DNA of 64,000 nt from Paenibacillus campinasensis (GTDB lineage: Bacteria; Bacillota; Bacilli; Paenibacillales; Paenibacillaceae): assembly GCF_002272015.1 (NCBI RefSeq), contig NZ_NPBY01000013.1:85280-149279 (forward strand), given 5' to 3'. The notes under the pieces were generated by a model. That model worked only from the letters and a program-made list of their open reading frames with translations. It was not told the origin of the DNA and made no database searches. Shown here piece after piece: positions 1 to 7,736 of this stretch. The position numbers and the translations under genes are program-made. Numbering within the stretch: position 1 is the stretch's first letter; each line of letters starts with the position of its first letter.

Positions 1-36
1 TTAATTTGCAATCCATATTCAGATGGGGGTACTCAT

Positions 37-381
37 ATGACATTGCACACATCCATAGGGAGAATAAACATAACGGATCAGGTTATTTCGAAGATTGCCG
101 GAACAGCAGCGAAAGCAACAGATGGTATTGTATCGATGACCGCTGGCCTTGTGGACGGGGCAGTTAAGCATTTAAGCGGCAAAAGGATGATGAAGGGAAT
201 TCAAGTAAAAATCTCAGATGCAACGGTTTCAGTTGAACTGAGAATTATTGTTCAACACGGGTTGAAGATCCACGAGGTATGCCATGGTTTACAGCGTAAC
301 GTCCGCGAAGCTATCGAACAATTAAGCGGTCTTACGGTTGCTGCGGTTCATGTTCGTGTGGAAGGATTGTCCCTATCATAG
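37..381 (+). CDS. Asp23/Gls24 family envelope-associated protein
   Basis: A 114-residue protein resembling the Asp23/Gls24 (PF03780) family: an N-terminal GRINITDQVISKIAG stretch, a central beta region and a C-terminal amphipathic part ending in VAAVHVRVEGL. Family members are small proteins associated with the membrane face or cell-envelope stress in Firmicutes; this one has no signal peptide or membrane segment. The ATG follows a GGGGGT ribosome site. It lies 54 bases upstream of a sensor kinase/regulator pair in the same direction, so a link to envelope-stress sensing is inferred from context. The family assignment rests on overall sequence character. Confidence 0.75.
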   Translation: MTLHTSIGRINITDQVISKIAGTAAKATDGIVSMTAGLVDGAVKHLSGKRMMKGIQVKISDATVSVELRIIVQHGLKIHEVCHGLQRNVREAIEQLSGLTVAAVHVRVEGLSLS

Positions 382-435
382 AAAAGACTGACATTAAGAA
401 CTTGCAGATATATATCATGAAGATAGGAGAAGAGA

Positions 436-1635
436 ATGGAGTTAAACGCTAATTGGATTGGAAAAGAAACTACCTTAACGGCCGCAAGGATCCCTATCGT
501 ATTGTGGGTTCTTCTCGTAACCACAGCAACCATAACGTTGCAGACGATCGTCAATCCTGTCATTGTTCCGACCATTTATTTCCTTGTTATGATTGCCGTC
601 CATGTGTTGTTGTACTGGCATGTGAAGGTCGTCGTATCCGTCTCTCGATTACTTTACGTCACCGTCCAGGGCGTTTTAATTTTCAGTACAGCCCTTTTGA
701 TGCCTGATGGTATGCCAGCGCTGTTGATCGGGCTGCTACCCGTATTAATTGGTCAGTGCTTGGCTATCTATCGTAGGTTAATCATTGTATCCATGATTTT
801 CGGGATTCTGTACGCTTGTTTTTGCATATTTACTTTAAATACGCAGTGGTCCAATGATATATTGTTATTCATTGCGTTGATGATCTTTATGACCATTATC
901 ATCATATCGTATGCAATATTATTTTACAGGCAAGTTGAATCTCGGATGCGGACCGAATTTTTTCTGAAGGACTTAAAGCAAGCTCATGATCAAGTCGAAC
1001 AACTTACTATCGCCAACGAAAGGCAACGAATGGCAAGAGATCTTCATGACACGCTTGCACAGGGGCTGGCGGGGCTCATTATGCAACTTGAAGCGACTGA
1101 AGCGCATCTGAATAGAGGGAACTTGGAGCGTGCCAAGGAAATAGTTAATAAATCGATGAGTCAGGCCAGACGAACGTTGGCTGATGCAAGGAATGCCATT
1201 GATGATTTGCGTGCTCGGACGCTGCCTGAACTTGATTGGCAGGATGCAGTGAAGAGTGAGATTCATCGATTTTCCTCTGCAACAGGCACTCCAGTAAAGC
1301 TAAATAATGCCGTTAAGATGCGCTTGTCCGGGAAGACAATGGAGCATCTTCTCTATGTACTACGAGAAGCATTAACGAATATCGCAAAGCATGCCGAGGC
1401 AACCGATGTTATCGTTCAAATGGAAGACACTACCGATGGGAACTTCCGTATGACGATTCGGGATAACGGTATCGGATTTAATCCGGACATCATCGGTAAC
1501 CAAGCGGGACACTATGGGCTTATCGGCATAAAGGAGCGTGTTCGGTTGATTGGCGGGCATGTAAACATTCTGAATACGGGAACAGGTACTTGTATTCAGA
1601 TTTTATTACAGAAAAAGGAATCGGAAGGCGGATAA
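436..1635 (+). CDS. Sensor histidine kinase, NarL/LiaS-type (HisKA_3)
   Basis: A 399-residue membrane kinase. Residues about 15-165 hold several hydrophobic segments consistent with five or six membrane helices and almost no extracellular loop. A short coiled coil follows, then the HisKA_3 H-box RDLHDTLAQG with the phospho-acceptor at His204. A C-terminal HATPase region carries the N-box (REALTNIAKHA) and the DNGIGF and GHYGLIGIKER glycine boxes. It probably autophosphorylates and passes phosphate to the regulator that starts four bases after its stop. Such intramembrane-sensing kinases without a large sensor domain often respond to cell-envelope perturbation; the actual signal is unknown. 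Confidence 0.9.
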   Translation: MELNANWIGKETTLTAARIPIVLWVLLVTTATITLQTIVNPVIVPTIYFLVMIAVHVLLYWHVKVVVSVSRLLYVTVQGVLIFSTALLMPDGMPALLIGLLPVLIGQCLAIYRRLIIVSMIFGILYACFCIFTLNTQWSNDILLFIALMIFMTIIIISYAILFYRQVESRMRTEFFLKDLKQAHDQVEQLTIANERQRMARDLHDTLAQGLAGLIMQLEATEAHLNRGNLERAKEIVNKSMSQARRTLADARNAIDDLRARTLPELDWQDAVKSEIHRFSSATGTPVKLNNAVKMRLSGKTMEHLLYVLREALTNIAKHAEATDVIVQMEDTTDGNFRMTIRDNGIGFNPDIIGNQAGHYGLIGIKERVRLIGGHVNILNTGTGTCIQILLQKKESEGG

Positions 1636-1639
1636 GATC

Positions 1640-2290
1640 ATGAAACATAAGATACTGATTGTGGACGACCATTGGGTGGTACGGGAAGGATTGAAAATGA
1701 TTCTGGAAACGGATGAGCAGTATGAAGTCATCGGCGAAGCCGAAGAGGGAGAGTCGGCGATAGGCCTGATCAAGGAAGCCGAGCCGGACATCATTTTGTT
1801 AGACCTGAATATGCCTGGTGGATTGGACGGTCTGGGCACGCTGGAAAAGATGAAAGAGCTCCAATTGGAAATACCGGTGATCATCTTGACGACTTATAAT
1901 GAGGACGAGCTGATGATGAATGCTCTAGCCCTAGGCGCCAAAGGATATCTGCTGAAGGATACAAGCAGAGATAACTTGTTTCGAACGCTCCAGTCTGCCT
2001 TGCGTGGCGAGACGCTGCTGCAACCTGAAATTACGTCAAGAGTGTTTGCATTCCGCCAGGATCGGAAATCCTCATTAGTGCCCGAATCATCTTACCAGGT
2101 CACTCCGAAAGAGCGAATCATTTTACAAGCGATAGCAAGAGGGGCGCGAAATAAGGAAATCGCCTCGGACTTGGGAATATCGGAAAGAACGGTGAAAGCT
2201 CATCTAACCAATATTTATAACAAACTGGGAGTCGACTCGCGGTCGGAGGCGGTAGCTGTATCAATCGAAAAAGGAATTCTTCAATTGTAA
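1640..2290 (+). CDS. Response regulator, NarL/LuxR family
   Basis: A 216-residue cytoplasmic DNA-binding regulator. The N-terminal receiver domain has acidic residues at 9-10 (VDDH), the phospho-acceptor Asp55 in LLDLNMPGG, and a conserved Thr/Lys switch region (ILTTY, LLKD). The C-terminal LuxR-type helix-turn-helix at about residues 150-205 contains TPKERIILQAIARG and NKEIASDLGISERTVKAH. It is coupled to the kinase by a four-base gap and ends before a strong terminator. Likely targets are its own operon and perhaps the MMPL exporter downstream; this is inferred from proximity only. Confidence 0.92.
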   Translation: MKHKILIVDDHWVVREGLKMILETDEQYEVIGEAEEGESAIGLIKEAEPDIILLDLNMPGGLDGLGTLEKMKELQLEIPVIILTTYNEDELMMNALALGAKGYLLKDTSRDNLFRTLQSALRGETLLQPEITSRVFAFRQDRKSSLVPESSYQVTPKERIILQAIARGARNKEIASDLGISERTVKAHLTNIYNKLGVDSRSEAVAVSIEKGILQL

Positions 2291-2337
2291 GACATCGCAC
2301 TTAGCCTTGGTCTGCCCATACTTCTCTATCTGCCTGG

Positions 2338-2372
2338 TCGTACCATAGGAGACCCTATCGTACGATTTTTTT
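2338..2372 (+). terminator. Rho-independent terminator of the kinase/regulator operon
   Basis: Stem TCGTACCATAGG (2338-2349) pairs with CCTATCGTACGA (2354-2365) with one mismatch, followed by seven T. It sits about 50 bases after the regulator stop codon. Its outer arm (TCGTAC/GTACGA) matches two further hairpins that bracket the MMPL gene. Confidence 0.8.
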
Positions 2373-2505
2373 ATTGTGTCGTAGATCCCTTCTTTGCACA
2401 AGTGTGGAATCCTTTGTTTCATTATGAAGAAACGGAACGAGAATATGACAAGGAAGTTTCCGAATTGGATGTATGATGACCACCAGTCCATATTTTTTCT
2501 TCCCG

Positions 2506-2545
2506 ATCGTACATGTAGGGCATGCCCTTTTGTACGATTTTTTTT
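2506..2545 (+). repeat. Hairpin with U-tract in the MMPL leader (copy 1 of a pair)
   Basis: Outer arms ATCGTACA (2506-2513) and TGTACGAT (2531-2538) enclose a palindromic AGGGCATGCCCT and run into eight T. It is almost identical to the hairpin at 4907-4946 after the MMPL gene. Since the upstream operon already ends at 2338-2372, this copy, about 90 bases before the MMPL start, may act as an attenuator rather than as an operon end. The rest of the 2291-2635 gap shows no gene or clear promoter. Confidence 0.65.
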
Positions 2546-2635
2546 GATCCGTTATTCGATATGATCGGGTAAAGAGGTTGTCCTGCAGGCAATTCCTCTC
2601 GATTACTGCTTGATGAAAGGGGAAGAAATAGAGTT

Positions 2636-4822
2636 ATGGCAAAATGGTTATATCGCCTCGGTGCATGGTCTGCGAGGAAAAGGAAATCGGTAATTATTGG
2701 AGGATTCGCACTGCTTATATTGCTCGCGACCTTGGGGCTTAGCCTGGGAACTTCCTTTACGGGGGAGATGACCATACCTGGCACCAAATCAGACCAGGCC
2801 GCTGACATTTTAAAAGAAGAATTTCCGTCGTCCGATGACGGTGGTCAGATAAGGTTGGTTTTTAAAGCCGATGATGGCACCCTTGAATCAGACATCAGTA
2901 AGAAATGGATTCTTCAGGCTTTGGAGGACGTCCAAAAGGATTCGTTCGTAAAATCCGTGTTGAGTCCATACGACGCAATGACGATAAGCCCAGACAAAAA
3001 GATCGGATATGCCGATATAACGTATGTTCAGCCGGCAAACGAGGTTGGAGAGCACTCAAAAGAGCATGTTCTGGGAATTGTGGAATCCTTACGCGGGAAA
3101 GGGATTCAGACAGAGCTCGCAGGCAGCGTGGCATTCTCGGAAATTGAAATCGGTGCAATCTCTGAAGTAATCGGAATCCTGATTGCCTTTATGATTCTGG
3201 CATTCACCTTTACATCGTTCCTTGTTGCTGGTCTTCCGATTTTGACGGCCGTCATCGGTCTTGGCATTGGATTAATGACCATCATCATCGGCTCCAACTT
3301 TATATCGATGTCATCTTTCTCGATTACGCTTGCCGTCATGCTCACTTTGGCCGTAGGCATCGATTACGCTTTGTTTATCGTTTCCAGGTATCGCCAGCAA
3401 CTGGCAGAAGGATACGACCGTCATACGGCAATTGCGCAGGCCAATGCTACGGCCGGAAGTTCGGTTGTATTTGCGGGATTAACCGTTATCATAGCTCTGG
3501 TGGGGTTGTCCGTTGTACAGATTCCGTTTATTACCATGATGGGTCTCGCCGCAGCGGTTAGTGTACTATTCGCAGTATTGATCGCCGTTATATTTGTACC
3601 GGCCGTATTGGGAGCTGCAGGGGAGCGGATCAGTCCTTCACGTGAGAATAAATGGCTTCGGAGATGGTCAGGGAGTAAAAAGGAGAAGGTCGGCGGTAGT
3701 CGTTGGGGCAAGGTCGTAACGAGAAAGCCTTGGCTTACATCCATTCTATGCATTGCCATTCTGATCACATGCACCGTACCGTTTCTCCACATGGAGCTTG
3801 GGTTGCCAGACAATGGCTTGAAGTCTACCGATACGACGGAGCGCCGCGGCTATGATCTGCTAGCCGAGGGATTCGGAGAAGGATTTAATGGACCTCTTGT
3901 AATTGTGGCAAGAGCTAAAGGGAGTGCAGATGCTCAAACGGATATTGAAAAGGCAACGGCATATATAAAAGAACTGCCAAATGTAGCAAGTGTATCGCCA
4001 GCCATTCCAAGTCCTTCGGGGGAGACGGCTATCATCAATTTGCTGCCGGAGACGGGTCCACATGATATTCGTACGACCGAGCTTGTAAAGACAATTCGGG
4101 ACAAGGCAGACCAGATCAATAAGGACAGCCATTTAGAAATCATGGTCACAGGCGGAACAGCGGTTAACATCGATATTTCCGAAAAGCTTGCTGAAGCGTT
4201 GCCTAAGTTTGCGCTGCTGATCGTTGGTCTTGCCTTCGTGCTTCTCATGCTCGTATTTCGTTCCGTGCTTGTACCGATAAAAGCCGTAATTGGGTTCTTG
4301 TTTACGCTAGGAGCTACTCTGGGCTTTATTGTATGGGTTATACAAGACGGTTATCTTGCGAGCCTGTTCGGCATTCCCGAACCTGGCCCTGTACTAAGCT
4401 TTCTGCCGATCCTTGTAACAGGCATTCTGTTTGGTCTTGCTATGGATTATGAAGTATTCCTTGTCAGTAGGATGCGCGAAGAGTACACAAATACGGGCGA
4501 TGCACGCCAATCCGTAAAAAACGGAATCACACATAGCGGTCCGGTGGTTACAGCAGCAGGGCTGATCATGATTGCCGTATTTGCCAGCTTTATTTTGGCC
4601 GAGGATCCAATCATCAAGTCCATGGGACTGGCACTTTCCTTTGGAATTCTGGTTGATGCCTTTATCGTACGTATGACCCTTGTTCCGGCGATCATGACGA
4701 TCTTTGGGAAGAGTTCCTGGTATTTGCCAAAATGGTTGGATCGTATCTTGCCCAACATTGATGTAGAAGGCGAATCTGTTATGAAAGACACACAAGGAAT
4801 GGATCAGGGATCCAAGGGATAA
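2636..4822 (+). CDS. MMPL/RND-superfamily membrane exporter
   Basis: A 728-residue integral membrane protein with the MMPL two-repeat layout. A first helix near residue 20 is followed by a large extracellular domain (about 40-170), a bundle of five or six helices, a cytoplasmic loop with RKNWL-like basic content near 330-350, a second extracellular domain (about 385-520) and a second helix bundle. Proton-relay Asp-Tyr pairs occur in both halves (AVGIDYALFIVSRYR and AMDYEVFLVSRMREEY). Firmicute members export lipids, peptides or toxic amphiphiles by proton antiport. It lies downstream of the envelope-type two-component system with its own leader hairpin, suggesting a stress-induced efflux role. 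The substrate cannot be read from sequence. Confidence 0.9.
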   Translation: MAKWLYRLGAWSARKRKSVIIGGFALLILLATLGLSLGTSFTGEMTIPGTKSDQAADILKEEFPSSDDGGQIRLVFKADDGTLESDISKKWILQALEDVQKDSFVKSVLSPYDAMTISPDKKIGYADITYVQPANEVGEHSKEHVLGIVESLRGKGIQTELAGSVAFSEIEIGAISEVIGILIAFMILAFTFTSFLVAGLPILTAVIGLGIGLMTIIIGSNFISMSSFSITLAVMLTLAVGIDYALFIVSRYRQQLAEGYDRHTAIAQANATAGSSVVFAGLTVIIALVGLSVVQIPFITMMGLAAAVSVLFAVLIAVIFVPAVLGAAGERISPSRENKWLRRWSGSKKEKVGGSRWGKVVTRKPWLTSILCIAILITCTVPFLHMELGLPDNGLKSTDTTERRGYDLLAEGFGEGFNGPLVIVARAKGSADAQTDIEKATAYIKELPNVASVSPAIPSPSGETAIINLLPETGPHDIRTTELVKTIRDKADQINKDSHLEIMVTGGTAVNIDISEKLAEALPKFALLIVGLAFVLLMLVFRSVLVPIKAVIGFLFTLGATLGFIVWVIQDGYLASLFGIPEPGPVLSFLPILVTGILFGLAMDYEVFLVSRMREEYTNTGDARQSVKNGITHSGPVVTAAGLIMIAVFASFILAEDPIIKSMGLALSFGILVDAFIVRMTLVPAIMTIFGKSSWYLPKWLDRILPNIDVEGESVMKDTQGMDQGSKG

Positions 4823-4906
4823 GCTTTATCGTTCGGCCATCCTGAAGTTTAGTGATAGCTCAAGTCTCTTACTTGTGATACAAAGGACAGTAGATTTTGC
4901 TTCCAA

Positions 4907-4946
4907 ATCGTACATAAAGGGCACGCCCTTCATGTACGATTTTTTG
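4907..4946 (+). repeat. Terminator hairpin after the MMPL gene (copy 2 of a pair)
   Basis: Arms ATCGTACAT (4907-4915) and ATGTACGAT (4932-4940) enclose AAGGGC/GCCCTT and precede six T. Arms and inner palindrome match the hairpin at 2506-2545, so the MMPL gene is bracketed by two copies. Here it most simply serves as the terminator of that gene. Confidence 0.75.
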
Positions 4947-4973
4947 GTTTCCGATTAGTTTCTCGGTTTTTTA

Positions 4974-5010
4974 ACCCGCTGTGTATAAAAAGATCAGTGG
5001 GTTTTTATAC
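4974..5010 (+). terminator. Second terminator-like hairpin before the binding-protein gene
   Basis: AACCCGCT pairs with AGTGGGTT (one G-U pair) across a loop of about 15 bases and is followed by TTTTATAC. It is weaker than the hairpin just upstream. The rest of the 4823-5180 gap holds a candidate catabolite site and an inverted repeat near the next start and nothing else recognisable. Confidence 0.45.
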
Positions 5011-5133
5011 GTGGAGAAGGAGAATTAGTATCCAGTTTAACTGGTAACGCGCTTTTTAATATTTACAAATCATGTTTAGTTTCTCTATGGTTCGTTTTCG
5101 TAAGCAGTTATATGATCTTGGTGAGCATCAAAA

Positions 5134-5158
5134 TGAAAGCGCTGCATATTCATGCAGC
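5134..5158 (+). promoter_or_regulatory. Candidate cre half-site and inverted repeat upstream of the binding-protein gene
   Basis: TGAAAGCGCT at 5134-5143 matches the left ten positions of the CcpA catabolite-responsive element; the right end is poor. Overlapping it, GCTGCAT (5141-5147) and ATGCAGC (5152-5158) form a perfect 7-bp inverted repeat with a 4-base loop that ends a few bases before the GGGGGGG ribosome site. It could be an operator or an RNA hairpin limiting ribosome access. Confidence 0.35.
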
Positions 5159-5180
5159 CATTAAGGGGGGGAAATAGCGC

Positions 5181-6575
5181 ATGTGGATGCGTAAAATCAG
5201 TCTGCTGTTATGCAGTCTGATTCTGGTGATCATGACGGCATGCAGCAGCAGCCTGGGAGGTGATGCGAAGACAGTCGACCCCGACAAAGCGGAAGAGGCC
5301 GTCAACGCGCCTGCGGAAGCGACAAACGAGCAGCCGACAAACGATTCAAGCAGCCAGGGAGTATTAACCGGTACGTCTGAGATGGATTTTGATATGGGCG
5401 GCCGCACCATCAAATGGGTGTCCTGGTATGACGAGTCCATCCAGGAAGACAACCCTGACAACATTGAACGGAAACATAACTTGGAAGAGCTGATGAAAAA
5501 ACATAATTTCAAAATGGAATACGTAGTCGTGGATTTCGGCGAGTACCAGGATAAGGTGACAGCCTCGCTGGTGGCGGGCGAACCGATCGGCGACATCATC
5601 CGGGTAGCGCGGCCATGGATGATTCCGACGCTGGTCAATCAAGGATTGTTCGCGCCGGTGGATGAATACACGAAGAATGAGAAGGTATTTATCCAGCAGT
5701 ACACGAACGAGTACTCCCAATACGAAGGAAGGGGCTACGGGTTCAGGACCGGCATTAACGGCGCGTCATCCGGCATTTTCTATAACCGCACGTTAATGAA
5801 TCAATTGGGCATGAAGCCACTGCAGGACTACGTCAACGAAGACAACTGGAACTGGGGGACGTTCATTCAGGTCGCGAAAGAAGCAAACAAAGATTCCAAT
5901 AACGACGGCAAGTTAGATATTTGGGGTCTTGCATCCGCTTCCTTGCTGGTTCCTGCCATGGCCTCGAACGAAGCGAATCTGGTCATTCTCGATCAACAAG
6001 GACTCGAGGATCCCAAAACCTTGGAAGTGCTGAACTTCTTGTCGCGTCTCGCAACCGAGTCGGTGGGGAGGCCAACGGAAGGGGGAGACTGGACCGAGCC
6101 GGGCCAATTTTTTCGCCAAGGCAACACATTGATGGTTGCAGGCAGCGATTATGAAATGGAAAACTTCAAGCAGGACATGCCGGATTACGATATCGGATTT
6201 CTCCCATTTCCGAGAGGGCCAAGCGCATCAAGCTATCATTCGCATAATACGATCCCGAATTACCTGACGATTCCAAGCGCCGTAGAGCATCCCGAACGTC
6301 TGGTGTATATCTACGAGAAAATCAACGATATCGACTCGATCTACGACTATCCGAAACAATCTACGCTGGAGACTTTATTCAGCAACGAGGACGATATTCA
6401 GAATGCCAAGCTGGCCGGTGAGAGCATTAAAGTGATTGATACCGAGAGCGGATACCCATCCATGCCATATTACGAATTTATAGGGGAAATCATGGAAGGC
6501 ATCCCGGTATCGACGGTCGTCGAGAAATATAAAGGGCCGTTCCAGGCGGCGATTGATGCGGTTTGGAAAAAGTAA
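5181..6575 (+). CDS. Extracellular solute-binding lipoprotein, sugar ABC type (orphan)
   Basis: A 464-residue family 1 binding protein. The signal peptide ends in a lipobox with Cys21 (VIMTAC), followed by a Ser/Gly-rich and acidic linker, so the mature protein is a lipid-anchored substrate receptor. Segments such as GEPIGDIIRVA, GINGASSGIFYNRTLMNQLGM and DSNNDGKLDIWGLA (a loop rich in Asp and Asn like Ca-binding loops in these receptors) support the class. ATG at 5181 and ATG at 5187 are both possible starts. No permease genes adjoin it; the nearest neighbours are a convergent AraC regulator and a xylanase, so a xylo-oligosaccharide ligand is possible but unproven. Confidence 0.85.
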   Translation: MWMRKISLLLCSLILVIMTACSSSLGGDAKTVDPDKAEEAVNAPAEATNEQPTNDSSSQGVLTGTSEMDFDMGGRTIKWVSWYDESIQEDNPDNIERKHNLEELMKKHNFKMEYVVVDFGEYQDKVTASLVAGEPIGDIIRVARPWMIPTLVNQGLFAPVDEYTKNEKVFIQQYTNEYSQYEGRGYGFRTGINGASSGIFYNRTLMNQLGMKPLQDYVNEDNWNWGTFIQVAKEANKDSNNDGKLDIWGLASASLLVPAMASNEANLVILDQQGLEDPKTLEVLNFLSRLATESVGRPTEGGDWTEPGQFFRQGNTLMVAGSDYEMENFKQDMPDYDIGFLPFPRGPSASSYHSHNTIPNYLTIPSAVEHPERLVYIYEKINDIDSIYDYPKQSTLETLFSNEDDIQNAKLAGESIKVIDTESGYPSMPYYEFIGEIMEGIPVSTVVEKYKGPFQAAIDAVWKK

Positions 6576-6664
6576 TCATGGTCTCAAAAGGAATCTAGGC
6601 CAGTCCTCCCGGCGTATTGAAGGGAAGAGTCAGGTACAGCGTTACAGATGGAAGCGACTTTAGA

Positions 6665-7495
6665 TCAATGCCTTTTAACGGCAGACGGTGGATAGCCTTT
6701 CGCTTCCTTGAACACTTTGCTGAAATAGGAAAGATCTTGAAAGCCGCAGGATTCAGCGGCTTCCGTCACGGTAACGCCGCCGGCCATCAGCATGATTTCA
6801 GCATTATTGACACGTACCCGCTGCAGGTATTCCTTGTAGGTCGAACCGGTATTCTTTTTGAATAGTTTCCCTAAATAAACGGGATGGAGGTTGAACTGCT
6901 CGGCAAAGTCGTTTAACGACAAGTCTTCCGCATAGTGTTCTTCAATGAAGGAAGTCAGCTTCTTGATTCGCGGATCGATAGGCATGATCGTTTGGCGATG
7001 CATGCCGTGAAGGAGCCGATGGAGAATGAGTTCGAACAATGCACGGGCATGAATCATATAAAACGGTTGTTTATTCATCCACACGTGGTTGAACTCCCGG
7101 ATGTAGGCAAGAATCTCCTTGGTGATCAATTTCTTCGTAACGACGCCAAACGGAAGCCGGATATGATTGTGCGGCTCGGCCCAGAAAAAATTGAAAGGAT
7201 ACGCATGCATGGGAGATTCCTTGAAGGTATGGGCTTCCCGTACGCTTCCTCTGGGTACGTACACCAGATCGCCCGCCTCAACTGCAAATTTTTTGCCGTC
7301 AATGTAGTAGTTTGCCCGGCCATTAACGACGAACGTCAAATCGTGAAACCCGATGCGGGCCTTCTGAATTCTCCAATCCGGATAACATTTGCGGTCCACG
7401 AACAGAAAAACATTCGGTACGAGATGAGGGTGATATTCAAGCTCCAAGCGAAGATCGCCTCCTTTTAAAACAAATTGTAATGTCCCAAGGATCAT
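6665..7495 (-). CDS. AraC-family regulator with N-terminal cupin sensor
   Basis: A 276-residue regulator. Residues about 10-110 form a cupin-like ligand domain (KARIGFHDLTFVVNG and FAVEAGDLVYVPRGSV); the C-terminal 100 residues carry two helix-turn-helix units (LSLNDFAEQFNLHPVYLGKLFKK and VTVTEAAESCGFQDLSYFSKVFKEAKG) with the AraC signature. Such proteins bind sugars and activate adjacent carbohydrate genes. It is divergent from the xylanase and convergent with the binding-protein gene, so both are candidate targets. The ribosome site for the 7495 start is weak. Confidence 0.88.
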   Translation of the reverse strand: MILGTLQFVLKGGDLRLELEYHPHLVPNVFLFVDRKCYPDWRIQKARIGFHDLTFVVNGRANYYIDGKKFAVEAGDLVYVPRGSVREAHTFKESPMHAYPFNFFWAEPHNHIRLPFGVVTKKLITKEILAYIREFNHVWMNKQPFYMIHARALFELILHRLLHGMHRQTIMPIDPRIKKLTSFIEEHYAEDLSLNDFAEQFNLHPVYLGKLFKKNTGSTYKEYLQRVRVNNAEIMLMAGGVTVTEAAESCGFQDLSYFSKVFKEAKGYPPSAVKRH

Positions 7496-7523
7496 TTACA
7501 ACCTGTGATTGGATTGTATTTAA

Positions 7524-7545
7524 CATGGAATCACCATGGAATCTC
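7524..7545 (+). promoter_or_regulatory. 11-bp tandem direct repeat in the AraC/xylanase intergenic region
   Basis: CATGGAATCAC (7524-7534) is followed directly by CATGGAATCTC (7535-7545), ten of eleven positions identical. It lies 29 bases upstream of the AraC start on the other strand. AraC-family regulators bind direct repeats, so this is a possible operator, although the 11-bp period is shorter than their usual 21-bp spacing. Confidence 0.3.
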
Positions 7546-7664
7546 CGCTTGTGATTATCGAAATTGTCAAATGCGAGAAGGGAACGGAAGACGCTCGGCG
7601 TGCTGTTTGTTTAGCTAAGGCGATTAACCGATTGTTAGCGGAGCAAGCGATGGAGTGGAATTGA
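7536..7664 (+). CDS. Possible small protein of 42 residues
   Basis: An open frame from ATG 7536 to TGA 7662-7664 encodes MESPLVIIEIVKCEKG then TEDARRAVCLAKAINRLLAE and AMEWN. The composition is protein-like, with an amphipathic Ala/Arg/Leu helix, two cysteines and no low-complexity bias. No convincing ribosome site precedes it and the start overlaps the tandem repeat, so it may instead be the tail of a decayed gene. I do not recognise the family. It stops 72 bases before the xylanase start. Confidence 0.3.
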   Translation: MESPLVIIEIVKCEKGTEDARRAVCLAKAINRLLAEQAMEWN

Positions 7665-7736
7665 CAAGCTGGATAGGTATTCAACCGAGTACGCTCTGAT
7701 TCACGAAACCAAAAATTATTAGGGAGGAGCATTTTC

